From Bacteroidales bacterium (GTDB taxonomy: Bacteria; Bacteroidota; Bacteroidia; Bacteroidales; UBA10428), in assembly GCA_016935595.1 (NCBI GenBank), contig JAFGQQ010000506.1, forward strand, positions 1 through 5,896: a stretch of DNA of 5,896 bases. The letters run 5' to 3'. Every line of letters starts with the position of its first letter. Position 1 is the first letter of the stretch. Shown here in pieces: positions 1 to 5,896 of the stretch. The notes under the pieces are model-generated. The model was given only the letters and a program-made list of their open reading frames with translations. It made no database searches and was not told where the DNA came from. The translations under genes were made by a program, and so were the position numbers.

Positions 1-103
1 CTTGTCCTTTGCCATAGCCTTTTCCCTTTTGCGCAGCTAAATTCTGGGTAACCAAAATTATTCCTGTTAAAACTGCTAATTTTAATAAACTTTTTGTTTT
101 CAT
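1..103 (-). CDS. Exported protein, N-terminal fragment (continues beyond left edge)
   Basis: An ATG at 103-101 opens a frame that stays open for 34 codons to the window edge. The peptide begins MKTKSLLKLAVLTG and reads like a Sec signal peptide: basic residues at 2-8, a hydrophobic core over about residues 9-18, and a small-residue cleavage region LAAQ at 22-25, with cleavage probably after Ala24. The mature part begins with a Gly/Lys-rich stretch, KGKGYGKGQ at 26-34. The protein should therefore be exported to the periplasm or beyond; no lipobox cysteine is visible. Short Gly/Lys-rich N-termini like this occur in small Spy/CpxP-like periplasmic proteins of Bacteroidota, but that is a guess from the leader alone because no domain lies inside the window. 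A candidate promoter lies about 150 bases upstream. The gene is on the same strand as the ctpA-type gene, 227 bases beyond its stop. Confidence 0.72.
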   Translation of the reverse strand, partial: MKTKSLLKLAVLTGIILVTQNLAAQKGKGYGKGQ

Positions 104-252
104 AACTTCACTATTTTTAATTCAACAATTGTGTTTATATTTTTAGAATATTTGAATTAAAAAAGGTTTAATTTGTCGAAAAGATGTTAAATAGCATATT
201 AGTCGATTCAATATTTTATTAAAGAGATAATAAAAACAAGGAATATAATTAT

Positions 253-282
253 CAAAAATATTATAATATAATTTTAATCAAA
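253..282 (-). promoter_or_regulatory. Candidate Bacteroidota promoter for the exported-protein gene
   Basis: Read on the minus strand, 260-253 is TATTTTTG, an exact match to the Bacteroidota -7 consensus TAnnTTTG. TTTG at 282-279 lies 18 bases upstream, where the -33 element is expected. Transcription would start near 246-248 and give a leader of roughly 145 bases before the ATG at 103. The rest of the 104-330 spacer is AT-rich and shows no gene and no convincing terminator. The region is so AT-rich that a chance match is a real possibility. Confidence 0.4.
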
Positions 283-330
283 TATTTAAAATAAAAGAGA
301 TTAATATTTAGGAATTGCAAATGAACTAAA

Positions 331-1938
331 CTATTTCTTTTTAAAAATTTCAATTGCTTTATGAAGTGTGTAATCAATTTCTGCAATTATTGGATAAAAA
401 CCTTCATTATCCAGAATATTCCTGGCAATAGATGCCATAAGCTGTGTTTCAAGCAGTTTTTTTGAGATGTCAATATCTTGCTGATTTTTATTAATTCCTT
501 TGTTTTCTGCGTAAGAAATGAATTTATTTAATATTTTTTGCGATTTAAGGTATTTTTGTAATGATTTATAATTATTAAATTCCGATAGTTTCTTCCTGTT
601 ATTGTCGGCATATTCAAACGAAAAGCGATAAATCAGCCCTTTATTCGTTATTTCTTTATAATATTCTGTATAGTCAGAAGTATCGTATGGCACGAAAATA
701 TCCGGCATAATACCACCACCTCCGTACACAACTTTACCTTTTGGGGTATAAAATTTCAGGGAATCGTTAAATTGAATACTATCCGGATGTATAAATTCCC
801 CATTTGCGTAGCGCTGGTTTAAATCATCATAATATTCTTGAGTTCCGTTTCCATAAGGCTTTTGTATGCTACGGCCAGTTGGTGTATAATATCGGGCAAT
901 TGTTAAACGTAAAGCCGAGCCGTCATTAAACATAGTTTGCTGTTGCACTAAACCTTTCCCGAAAGACCGGCGTCCAAGAATTGCTCCCCTGTCATTATCT
1001 TGTATTGCACCAGCAAGTATCTCGCTTGCTGAAGCAGACCACTCGTCTATCAGAATTATTAATTCTTTATTAAGGCATGTGCCATTTGGTTTAGAGTATA
1101 CTTCTTGTTTTGGGCGTGCTTTTCCTTTTGTATAGACAATTAATTTATTTTCTGGTAAAAATTCGTTGGCAATTTTAGTTGCAGCATCCATAAGTCCACC
1201 ACTGTTACCTCTCAGATCGAGAATAAGTTTTTTAAGGCCTTTTGAATTAAGTTTGTTTATAGCATCTTTAAATTCTTTATGGGTTGTTTTGGCAAAATGG
1301 CTTATTTTAATATAACCAATTTCAGATGTAATCATATAAGAAATATCTATACTATATAATGGGATTTTATCCCTTGTAATTTCAAAATCAATAATATCTT
1401 TCATATCTTTTCTTAATATACCAACTTTTACTTTAGTTCCTTTCGGACCTTTTAACATTTTAACAATGTCGTTGCTTGATATATTTTTACCAGCAATAAC
1501 CGAATCTTCAATAGTAATAATTCTGTCACCTGCTAATATACCAACTTTTTCCGAAGGTCCACCGGAAATGGTATTAAGTATAATTACAGTGTCATTTGGC
1601 ATGTTGAATTGTACGCCAATACCTTCAAAATTACCTTCCAAAGGTTCGTTTATTTCTTTTAATTCAGAGGCTGGTATGTATACTGAATGGGGATCGAGTT
1701 GCTCAAGTATTAGAGGAATTGTTTTTTCAATTAATTCATTTTTATTAACTGTATCAACATACTCTTCTTCAACGTAATTAAAAAGGTTTATAAGTTTATT
1801 ATCGTTTCGGGGATAAATAAAAATTCGATCATTCGGATTTTTTTTATTTAAGTTAATGCCTATTAATATTCCTGCAATTAATGCAATTGCAAAAAACGTT
1901 GGTAATAGGATTGCAGATTTTTTATTTTTCGATACCAT
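331..1938 (-). CDS. ctpA: C-terminal processing peptidase (PDZ-S41 serine protease, CtpA/Prc family)
   Basis: This 535-residue protein is a periplasmic serine protease that should be anchored in the inner membrane by an N-terminal segment (about residues 8-28, after a basic start). Such enzymes trim or degrade envelope proteins from their C-termini. A PDZ domain covers about 97-185, with the peptide-binding loop GIGVQF at 106-111. The S41 catalytic domain covers about 195-360. It shows the motif LDLRGNSGG (240-248), the nucleophile in SASASE (301-306; Ser303 by alignment) and the general base Lys328 in FGKG, followed by Gln332. The Ser-to-Lys distance of 25 matches that in E. coli Prc, so the Ser/Lys dyad looks intact. 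After the catalytic domain comes about 170 residues including a GGGGIMPD motif (406-413) and a helical, charged tail; this extended form is familiar from Bacteroidota. The start at 1938 puts the membrane segment right after a short basic stretch. It lies 42 bases after the deaminase gene with no promoter visible between, so co-transcription is likely. The substrate is unknown. Confidence 0.95.
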   Translation of the reverse strand: MVSKNKKSAILLPTFFAIALIAGILIGINLNKKNPNDRIFIYPRNDNKLINLFNYVEEEYVDTVNKNELIEKTIPLILEQLDPHSVYIPASELKEINEPLEGNFEGIGVQFNMPNDTVIILNTISGGPSEKVGILAGDRIITIEDSVIAGKNISSNDIVKMLKGPKGTKVKVGILRKDMKDIIDFEITRDKIPLYSIDISYMITSEIGYIKISHFAKTTHKEFKDAINKLNSKGLKKLILDLRGNSGGLMDAATKIANEFLPENKLIVYTKGKARPKQEVYSKPNGTCLNKELIILIDEWSASASEILAGAIQDNDRGAILGRRSFGKGLVQQQTMFNDGSALRLTIARYYTPTGRSIQKPYGNGTQEYYDDLNQRYANGEFIHPDSIQFNDSLKFYTPKGKVVYGGGGIMPDIFVPYDTSDYTEYYKEITNKGLIYRFSFEYADNNRKKLSEFNNYKSLQKYLKSQKILNKFISYAENKGINKNQQDIDISKKLLETQLMASIARNILDNEGFYPIIAEIDYTLHKAIEIFKKK

Positions 1939-1980
1939 ATATGTAATTATCTCTTTTCAATAAATTTTATTTTAATTCAT

Positions 1981-2421
1981 TCAAATGCTAACAACTTCTA
2001 TGCCAGCCTTTTTTAGCAATTCAATTCCTTCTTCAATACGATAGTTCTCGCAAAATACAACCCTTATTATTCCCGATTGTATAATTAACTTGGCACATTC
2101 CAAGCAAGGTGAACAAGTAACATACAAAGTTGCATTTTCGCTATTATTGGTCGATTTGGCAACTTTGGTTATTGCATTTGCCTCGGCATGAAGCACATAC
2201 GGTTTAGTATTATTGTTTTCATCTTCACAATTATTTTCAAAACCTGCAGGCGTGCCATTATATCCATCCGAGATAATCATTTTATCTTTAACAATTAAAG
2301 CTCCTACTTGTTTTCGTTTGCAATATGAATTTTTAGCCCATATCTGAGCCATTTCTATATACCTTCGGTCATATTGATTTTGTTTTTCTTTGTAGGGATG
2401 CAATAAATCTTGGTTTTTCAT
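1981..2421 (-). CDS. dCMP deaminase (ComE-like zinc deaminase)
   Basis: This 146-residue cytosolic enzyme should convert dCMP to dUMP, the substrate of thymidylate synthase. The zinc site is complete: His78 and the catalytic Glu80 in HAEANAI (78-84), and Cys106 and Cys109 in SPCLEC (104-109). The segment GYNGTPAGF (53-61) and the early region around MAQIWAKNSYCKRKQVGA (24-41) are typical of deoxycytidylate deaminases rather than free cytidine deaminases or tRNA adenosine deaminases. The length is normal for the family. The start at 2421 gives the usual short N-terminal extension, and the sequence before it is A/T-rich without a Shine-Dalgarno motif, as is common in Bacteroidota. The gene probably forms a unit with the protease gene 42 bases downstream. 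I recall this pair being adjacent in other Bacteroidota genomes, but that is memory, not a check. A strong terminator ends 21 bases before its start codon and no promoter is apparent in between. Confidence 0.93.
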   Translation of the reverse strand: MKNQDLLHPYKEKQNQYDRRYIEMAQIWAKNSYCKRKQVGALIVKDKMIISDGYNGTPAGFENNCEDENNNTKPYVLHAEANAITKVAKSTNNSENATLYVTCSPCLECAKLIIQSGIIRVVFCENYRIEEGIELLKKAGIEVVSI

Positions 2422-2442
2422 ATTAAAAAATTAACCAGTAAC

Positions 2443-2465
2443 AAAAAAACCCTCCTTTTGAGGGT
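2443..2465 (-). terminator. Intrinsic terminator after tRNA-Leu
   Basis: On the minus strand ACCCTC (2465-2460) and GAGGGT (2454-2449) form a perfect 6-bp, mostly G+C stem with the loop AAAAG. A run of seven T (2449-2443) follows, its first base closing the stem. This is a textbook rho-independent terminator in an otherwise AT-rich region. The stem starts 14 bases after the 3' end of the tRNA, so it most likely ends the tRNA transcript and any read-through from dxs. There is no matching T-run on the plus strand, so it acts in one direction only. Confidence 0.88.
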
Positions 2466-2479
2466 GATTTACTAATTTG

Positions 2480-2563
2480 TACCGAAGGTGGGACTCGAAC
2501 CCACACACCCTCGCGGGCACATGATTTTGAGTCATGCGCGTCTACCAGTTCCGCCACTTCGGC
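2480..2563 (-). tRNA. tRNA-Leu (anticodon CAA)
   Basis: An 84-base class II tRNA reads the leucine codon UUG. The acceptor stem is GCCGAAG (2563-2557) with CTTCGGT (2487-2481), ending in one G-U pair, followed by discriminator A at 2480 as leucine tRNAs require. The D arm contains the conserved GG. The anticodon stem CATGA/TCATG encloses the loop CTCAAAA, which puts anticodon CAA at 2529-2527. A long variable arm follows, with a CCC/GGG stem and GCGA loop. The T arm is GTGGG-TTCGAGT-CCCAC. The CCA tail is not encoded, so it must be added by a nucleotidyltransferase. The gene lies between dxs and the dCMP deaminase gene and has its own promoter and terminator. Confidence 0.97.
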
Positions 2564-2610
2564 ATTATTGTAAATAGAATTATCAAAATAATTAAAGAAC
2601 ATGATTTTGA
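2519..2610 (-). repeat. 12-bp direct repeat: tRNA anticodon arm and tRNA leader
   Basis: The 12-mer ACATGATTTTGA (plus strand) occurs at 2519-2530 and again at 2599-2610, 80 bases apart in the same orientation. The first copy covers most of the anticodon loop and the 3' strand of the anticodon stem. The second lies at or just after the predicted transcription start of the tRNA precursor. It may be a trace of a local duplication. Its TCATG could also pair with the 5' anticodon strand CATGA in the precursor. No function is shown. Confidence 0.6.
2578..2593 (-). repeat. Small inverted repeat in tRNA-Leu leader
   Basis: AATTAT and ATAATT form a perfect 6-bp, A/T-only stem around a 4-base loop, in the precursor leader 14 bases before the mature tRNA 5' end. 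It could be a weak leader hairpin near the RNase P site. All-A/T stems of this size are common by chance in such sequence. Confidence 0.25.
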
Positions 2611-2613
2611 TGG

Positions 2614-2643
2614 CAAATATAAAATATTGTTTTATTTACTCAA
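2614..2643 (-). promoter_or_regulatory. Promoter of tRNA-Leu
   Basis: On the minus strand 2621-2614 is TATATTTG, an exact match to TAnnTTTG, with TTG at 2643-2641 and a 19-base spacer, the ideal Bacteroidota arrangement. Transcription should start near 2607-2609 and give a 5' leader of about 45 bases to be removed from the tRNA by RNase P. The -33 box sits 18 bases past the dxs stop codon, so the promoter lies wholly in the spacer between dxs and the tRNA gene. Confidence 0.72.
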
Positions 2644-2661
2644 TAAATTAATTGTGGATAA

Positions 2662-4587
2662 TTACATGTAATGTGAAATAGCCTTAACACCTATTAGTTT
2701 TTTAACCGATTTTATGATATTCTCAATATCGAAACCACATACTTTAAATAATTCCTCTTCAGTACCGTGATCGATAAATTTATCCGGAACTCCAAGTCGT
2801 TTAATATTTGCTTTATAATTATGCTCTGTCATAAATTCAATTATAGCGCTACCAAAACCACCAACTATTGTGCCGTTTTCAATAGTAATGACTTTATCGA
2901 ATTTATTAAAAACTTTATGAAGGATATCTTCATCCAGGGGTTTTACAAACCTCATATCATATTGTGCCACACTATAATTTTCTTTTGCTAATTGATTAAT
3001 AGCTTCCAATGCCATGTTTCCAATATGCCCTATTGAAAGTATGGCCAGTTCATTACCATCATTTATTTTCCTCCCTGTACCAATTTTTATTTTTTGAAAA
3101 GGTAACCTCCAATTGATCATAACACCCCTGCCTTTTGGGTATCGAATTGCAAAAGGTCCAACATTTTCTAATTGTGCGGTATACATTAAGTTTCTTAGTT
3201 CTTGTTCATTCATGGGTGCTGATACAATTAAATCAGGAATGCTTCTTAAATAAGCAAGGTCGTAAACCCCGTGATGGGTGGCGCCATCTTCTCCAACCAA
3301 GCCACCCCTGTCGAGACAAAGGATTACATGAAGTTTCTGAATAGCTACATCGTGTATTATCTGGTCGTAGGCTCGCTGCATGAAAGTTGAGTAAATATTA
3401 CAGAAAGGGATTAATCCTTGTTTTGCTAAGCCGGCAGAAAATGTAACAGCATGTTGTTCGGCTATGCCAACATCAAAAGTGCGGTCAGGCATTTTTTCCA
3501 TCATTATGTTTAAGGAACAACCTGAGGGCATTGCAGGGGTAATACCAACTATCTTATCATTATGTTCAGCCAGTTCTAATAATGTTTGTCCGAAAACATC
3601 CTGATATCTGGGAGGCAATTTTTCAGAAGTATTTATTCTAATTATTTCACCCGTTTCTTTATTGAATTTACCCGGAGCATGAAAAGCGGTTTGATTTTGC
3701 TCGGCATGCAAATATCCCTTACCCTTTTTAGTAATACAATGCAATAATTTTGGTCCGGGGATGTCGTATAAATCTTTTAATATTTTTGCCAGATGTACTA
3801 CATCGTGACCATCTACAGGTCCGAAATACCTGAAATTGAAAGATTCAAAAAGATTACTGTGTTTTAATAATAACGATTTTAAGTTATTTTCTAATTTTTG
3901 AACAATATATTGCGGATTAGGTCCGATTTTCCCAAGTTTTCCTAAAAGATGCCAAACCTCATTTTTTATTTTGTTATATGTTTTCGAAGTAGTTATATCG
4001 GCTAAATATTCGTTTATAGCGCCAACGTTAGGATCAATGGCCATATTGTTGTCATTTAACACTACCAGCAGGTTGGATCGGTAGCTACCTGCATTGTTTA
4101 ACGCTTCAAATGCCATTCCCCCGGTCATTGATCCGTCTCCAATAACTGCAACTACTTTCCGATTTGTTTCTTCTTTTTTTTGGGAAGCAATTGCCATTCC
4201 TAATGCAGCAGAGATAGAAGTGGAGGCATGGCCAACTCCGAAGGCATCATATTCACTTTCCGAAGGTTTCGGAAAACCACTTATTCCATTATATTTCCTA
4301 TTCGTAATAAATACATCTCTTCTACCGGTTAATATTTTATGTCCGTATGCCTGGTGACCAACATCCCAAATAACAAGGTCGTAAGGAGTATTATATACAT
4401 AATGTAAGGCAATGGTTAATTCAACCACACCTAAACTCGCTGCAAAATGTCCGGGATTATTAGAGACAACATCAATAATAAATTCTCTTAATTCCTTACT
4501 TAATTGAGGAAGTTCTTTTAACGATAATTTTCTGAGATCTGAAGGATAATTTATTTTACCTAATAATTCGCCCACGCTCACATTCAT
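2662..4587 (-). CDS. dxs: 1-deoxy-D-xylulose-5-phosphate synthase
   Basis: This 641-residue thiamine diphosphate enzyme joins pyruvate and glyceraldehyde 3-phosphate to make DXP. That is the first step of the MEP isoprenoid pathway and a precursor step for thiamine and pyridoxal phosphate. The full length is normal for the family. The N-terminal domain has PGHFAASLG with His47, the segment [11 protein letters not shown] (74-84), the cofactor-binding motif from GDGSMTGG (150-157) to LNDNNMAI (177-184), and His303. The middle domain has the catalytic Glu377 in [17 protein letters not shown] (399-409) with Tyr399 and Arg405, Asp434 and His438 in EDGATHHG, and Arg482 in RYPKG. These match E. coli Glu370, Tyr392, Arg398, Asp427, His431 and Arg478. 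The C-terminal transketolase domain covers about 510-630. No active-site residue appears lost. The ATG at 4587 is the natural start; another ATG four bases further on is out of frame. The gene is divergent from the OmpA-family gene, has a TAnnTTTG box 41 bases upstream, and has no clear terminator of its own before the tRNA gene. Confidence 0.98.
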   Translation of the reverse strand: MNVSVGELLGKINYPSDLRKLSLKELPQLSKELREFIIDVVSNNPGHFAASLGVVELTIALHYVYNTPYDLVIWDVGHQAYGHKILTGRRDVFITNRKYNGISGFPKPSESEYDAFGVGHASTSISAALGMAIASQKKEETNRKVVAVIGDGSMTGGMAFEALNNAGSYRSNLLVVLNDNNMAIDPNVGAINEYLADITTSKTYNKIKNEVWHLLGKLGKIGPNPQYIVQKLENNLKSLLLKHSNLFESFNFRYFGPVDGHDVVHLAKILKDLYDIPGPKLLHCITKKGKGYLHAEQNQTAFHAPGKFNKETGEIIRINTSEKLPPRYQDVFGQTLLELAEHNDKIVGITPAMPSGCSLNIMMEKMPDRTFDVGIAEQHAVTFSAGLAKQGLIPFCNIYSTFMQRAYDQIIHDVAIQKLHVILCLDRGGLVGEDGATHHGVYDLAYLRSIPDLIVSAPMNEQELRNLMYTAQLENVGPFAIRYPKGRGVMINWRLPFQKIKIGTGRKINDGNELAILSIGHIGNMALEAINQLAKENYSVAQYDMRFVKPLDEDILHKVFNKFDKVITIENGTIVGGFGSAIIEFMTEHNYKANIKRLGVPDKFIDHGTEEELFKVCGFDIENIIKSVKKLIGVKAISHYM

Positions 4588-4599
4588 GTCTTATTTATA

Positions 4600-4620
4600 A
4601 AATATTGATTAGTAATATTT
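4600..4620. repeat. Inverted repeat in the dxs leader
   Basis: AAATATT (4600-4606) and AATATTT (4614-4620) are perfect 7-base inverted copies around a 7-base loop. The repeat starts 7 bases downstream of the dxs -7 box, so it would sit at the very 5' end of the dxs message as an A/U-only hairpin, or could be a binding site in DNA. Chance is a serious alternative because the spacer is so AT-rich. Confidence 0.35.
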
Positions 4621-4627
4621 CAACATC

Positions 4628-4635
4628 CAAAGTTA
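4628..4635 (-). promoter_or_regulatory. Candidate dxs promoter, -7 box
   Basis: On the minus strand 4635-4628 reads TAACTTTG, an exact match to the Bacteroidota -7 consensus TAnnTTTG, at a good distance (40 intervening bases) from the dxs start codon. Transcription would begin near 4621-4623. No TTG is found at the expected -33 position (about 4653-4660), so the upstream element is degenerate or an activator may help. The divergent OmpA-family gene has no equally good box in the 141-base spacer. Confidence 0.5.
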
Positions 4636-4728
4636 ATAAAATATTAATTAAAACTGTTTAAATATGATATACTAAATAATTTTATTTTATTAGCTTGCAT
4701 CAATCAATAAATATTAAAAACCTTAAAA

Positions 4729-5724
4729 ATGAGAACGATTTTCACTTTATTTTGTTTTTCAATAATATTATTATTTGCTTGCGTTCCTGCAAAACAATTC
4801 CAGGAGTTACAGACTAAGTATCAAAAGTGCCAGGAAGAAACAGCGATATTAAAAACTGATAATGAAGACCTGACAATAAAATCAACTGAGTTGGCGTCAC
4901 AAATTGATGTGCTTTCGAATGAGGTACTACAGTTGCTCGAAGACACTTCGGTTAAAGCAATGGAAATAAAAGAGATAAAAAAGAATTTAGATAAAATAAG
5001 CCAGCAATACAAAGATCTTCAAGTTGCACAAGATCAGTTATTAAAAGGTAATGCTGATGAAACAAAAAGACTTTTACAACAGTTACAAGCAACACAAACC
5101 GATCTTCAAATAAGGGAAGATAGATTAAGAGAAATAAGTGACAGTCTTAAAATAGAAAGAATGGAATTAGATAAACTTCAAAATGAATTAGCTGAAAGAA
5201 ATAAAAGGTTAGTTGAATTGGAAAGTATTTTATTTAAAAAAGATAGTATAGTTGGTGCTTTAAAAGACAAAATATCAAAGGCATTACTGGGTTTTGAAAA
5301 TAATGGATTAACTATTACCAGAAGAGAAGGTAAAGTGTATGTTTCGTTGGAAGAAAAATTGTTATTTCAGTCTGGCAGCGCCGAGGTCGATCAGAATGGT
5401 ATTACAGCTTTAAAAAAACTAGCCAAAGTATTAGAAGAGAATCCTGAAATAAATATAATGATTGAAGGCCATACTGATGATGTGCCATATATTCCTGACG
5501 AAGCCATAAAAGATAACTGGGATTTAAGTGTAAGGCGCGCTACCACTATAGTTAGAATATTACTTAAGAATTCCAAGATTGATCCGAAACGATTAACTGC
5601 TGCAGGCAGAGGTGAGTTTATGCCCGTTGATCCTTTAAAAACAGATGATGCAAGAAGAAAAAACCGCAGAACTGAGATAATTTTAGCACCTGATTTGAGT
5701 GAATTATTTGATATAATTGAGTAA
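4729..5724 (+). CDS. OmpA-family coiled-coil lipoprotein (peptidoglycan-binding)
   Basis: This 331-residue protein is probably an outer-membrane lipoprotein that grips the cell wall. A lipoprotein signal peptide ends in the lipobox LFAC (15-18), with Cys18 the expected lipidated residue. Residues about 22-185 are rich in Leu, Glu, Gln and Lys with heptad-like spacing and few Gly or Pro, predicting a long coiled coil. The C-terminal OmpA/MotB domain covers about 203-320. It contains LLFQSGSAEV (211-220), EGHTDDVP (246-253) and NWDLSVRRA (263-271), then GRGEF and a KNRRTEI motif (311-317). Asp250 and Arg270 match the residues that bind diaminopimelate in OmpA domains. The long loop after GHTD resembles MotB more than classic OmpA, but there is no transmembrane helix or other flagellar gene, so a motor protein is unlikely. 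The start at 4729 gives a well-formed signal peptide; the leader is A-rich without a Shine-Dalgarno site. It is divergent from dxs. Partners and exact role are unknown. Confidence 0.92.
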   Translation: MRTIFTLFCFSIILLFACVPAKQFQELQTKYQKCQEETAILKTDNEDLTIKSTELASQIDVLSNEVLQLLEDTSVKAMEIKEIKKNLDKISQQYKDLQVAQDQLLKGNADETKRLLQQLQATQTDLQIREDRLREISDSLKIERMELDKLQNELAERNKRLVELESILFKKDSIVGALKDKISKALLGFENNGLTITRREGKVYVSLEEKLLFQSGSAEVDQNGITALKKLAKVLEENPEINIMIEGHTDDVPYIPDEAIKDNWDLSVRRATTIVRILLKNSKIDPKRLTAAGRGEFMPVDPLKTDDARRKNRRTEIILAPDLSELFDIIE

Positions 5725-5740
5725 TTTAGTATTGATAATT

Positions 5741-5760
5741 TATTATTTAGCCTAATAATA
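5741..5760. repeat. Inverted repeat after the OmpA-family gene
   Basis: TATTATT (5741-5747) and AATAATA (5754-5760) form a 7-bp, A/T-only inverted repeat with the loop TAGCCT, 16 bases past the stop codon. It lacks a following T-run, so it is not a standard terminator. It might be a 3' stabilising hairpin or simply chance. Confidence 0.3.
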
Positions 5761-5781
5761 TAATCTTGTTCTTCGTTGCTT

Positions 5782-5809
5782 AAAATAGTTATGTATTTTT
5801 TGTTTTTTT
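5782..5809 (+). terminator. Weak candidate terminator of the OmpA-family gene
   Basis: AAAATA (5782-5787) and TATTTT (5794-5799) can pair around a 6-base loop. They lead directly into a T-rich tract interrupted by one G (to 5808). Position and T-tract suit a terminator for the gene ending at 5724, but the stem has no G-C pair and would be unstable. No better terminator is seen in 5725-5896. Confidence 0.3.
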
Positions 5810-5849
5810 AATTAATAAAATCATATTTTTATAACCTGATGTAATTGTT

Positions 5850-5896
5850 ATGTCTAACTTATACAATTTACTCATCAAGTTTAATAATTATAGTTA
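5850..5896 (+). CDS. Possible start of a next gene (runs off right edge)
   Basis: An ATG at 5850 opens a frame that stays open for 15 codons to the window edge and begins MSNLYNLLIKFNNYS. It lies 125 bases after the OmpA-family gene, on the same strand. No Shine-Dalgarno site is present, which is normal here, and no clean promoter is seen. Fifteen codons without a stop is weak evidence, and I do not recognise the peptide. It may be only chance open sequence. Confidence 0.2.
   Translation, partial: MSNLYNLLIKFNNYS

Noticed and set aside
104..330. Possible small RNA or short gene in the AT-rich spacer left of the protease gene
   Set aside because: Both strands lack a convincing open frame, stable hairpin or G+C-rich core. 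Only the candidate promoter at 253-282 stands out.
1466..1777. 103-codon open frame on the plus strand inside the protease gene
   Set aside because: It lies antisense within the well-supported PDZ-S41 coding region and has no recognisable domain or start signal, so it is a shadow frame.
2500..2563. tRNA gene as an integration site for a mobile element
   Set aside because: The tRNA 3' end is followed directly by its terminator and a housekeeping gene. There is no integrase and no repeat of the tRNA 3' end. The 12-base repeat is on the 5' side and matches the anticodon arm instead.
2767..4357. Three plus-strand open frames (2767-2991, 3135-3344, 4094-4357) inside dxs
   Set aside because: All are antisense to conserved dxs motifs and look like frame shadows. 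None has a promoter or a recognisable protein.
4668..4698. Possible plus-strand promoter for the OmpA-family gene (TATACT at 4668-4673, TAGCTTGC at 4691-4698)
   Set aside because: Neither matches TAnnTTTG and neither has a TTG at the right distance upstream. In AT-rich DNA such partial matches are expected.
4821..5576. Two minus-strand open frames (4821-5012 and 5391-5576) within the OmpA-family gene
   Set aside because: They are antisense to the coiled-coil and OmpA domains, short, and without any family resemblance.
5776..5802. Near match to a plus-strand promoter: TTG at 5776-5778 and TA plus six T plus G at 5794-5802
   Set aside because: The -7 box has one base too many and the spacer is only 15 bases. 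The T-run fits a terminator tract equally well.

Overview
The window looks like chromosomal DNA from a member of the Bacteroidota, probably order Bacteroidales or a close relative. Three things point there. The base composition is strongly AT-rich. The gene starts lack Shine-Dalgarno sequences and are preceded by A/T-rich leaders. Upstream regions carry the Bacteroidota promoter signature (-7 box TAnnTTTG, with TTG about 19 bases further upstream). The protein types fit as well: a PDZ-S41 C-terminal processing peptidase with a long C-terminal extension, a ComE-like dCMP deaminase, and an OmpA-type coiled-coil lipoprotein. The assignment rests on pattern recognition, not on a database search.

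Layout. At 1-103 on the minus strand is the first part of an exported protein whose remainder lies outside the window. A 227-base AT-rich spacer (104-330) carries its probable promoter. Next, all on the minus strand and transcribed right to left, come dxs (2662-4587), a tRNA-Leu(CAA) gene (2480-2563) with a good promoter of its own, a strong intrinsic terminator (2443-2465), a dCMP deaminase gene (1981-2421) and a ctpA-type protease gene (331-1938). A 141-base divergent spacer separates dxs from a plus-strand gene for an OmpA-family lipoprotein (4729-5724). The last 172 bases are AT-rich. They hold weak hairpins, a possible terminator and an open frame running off the right edge.

How the genes work together. 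This is mainly housekeeping: isoprenoid precursor and thiamine/pyridoxal supply (Dxs), translation (tRNA-Leu), thymidylate precursor supply (dCMP deaminase), envelope proteolysis (Ctp) and an outer-membrane to peptidoglycan link (OmpA-like lipoprotein). The deaminase and protease genes are 42 bases apart and probably form one transcription unit. The tRNA terminator lies just 21 bases before the deaminase start and no promoter is visible in between, so how that pair is expressed is unclear.

I see no mobile element, CRISPR array, phage gene, defence system or other candidate for a new biological system. The second-look items are small: the placement of the terminator, a 12-base copy of part of the tRNA anticodon arm in the tRNA leader, a hairpin at the predicted 5' end of the dxs message, and the two genes cut by the window edges.
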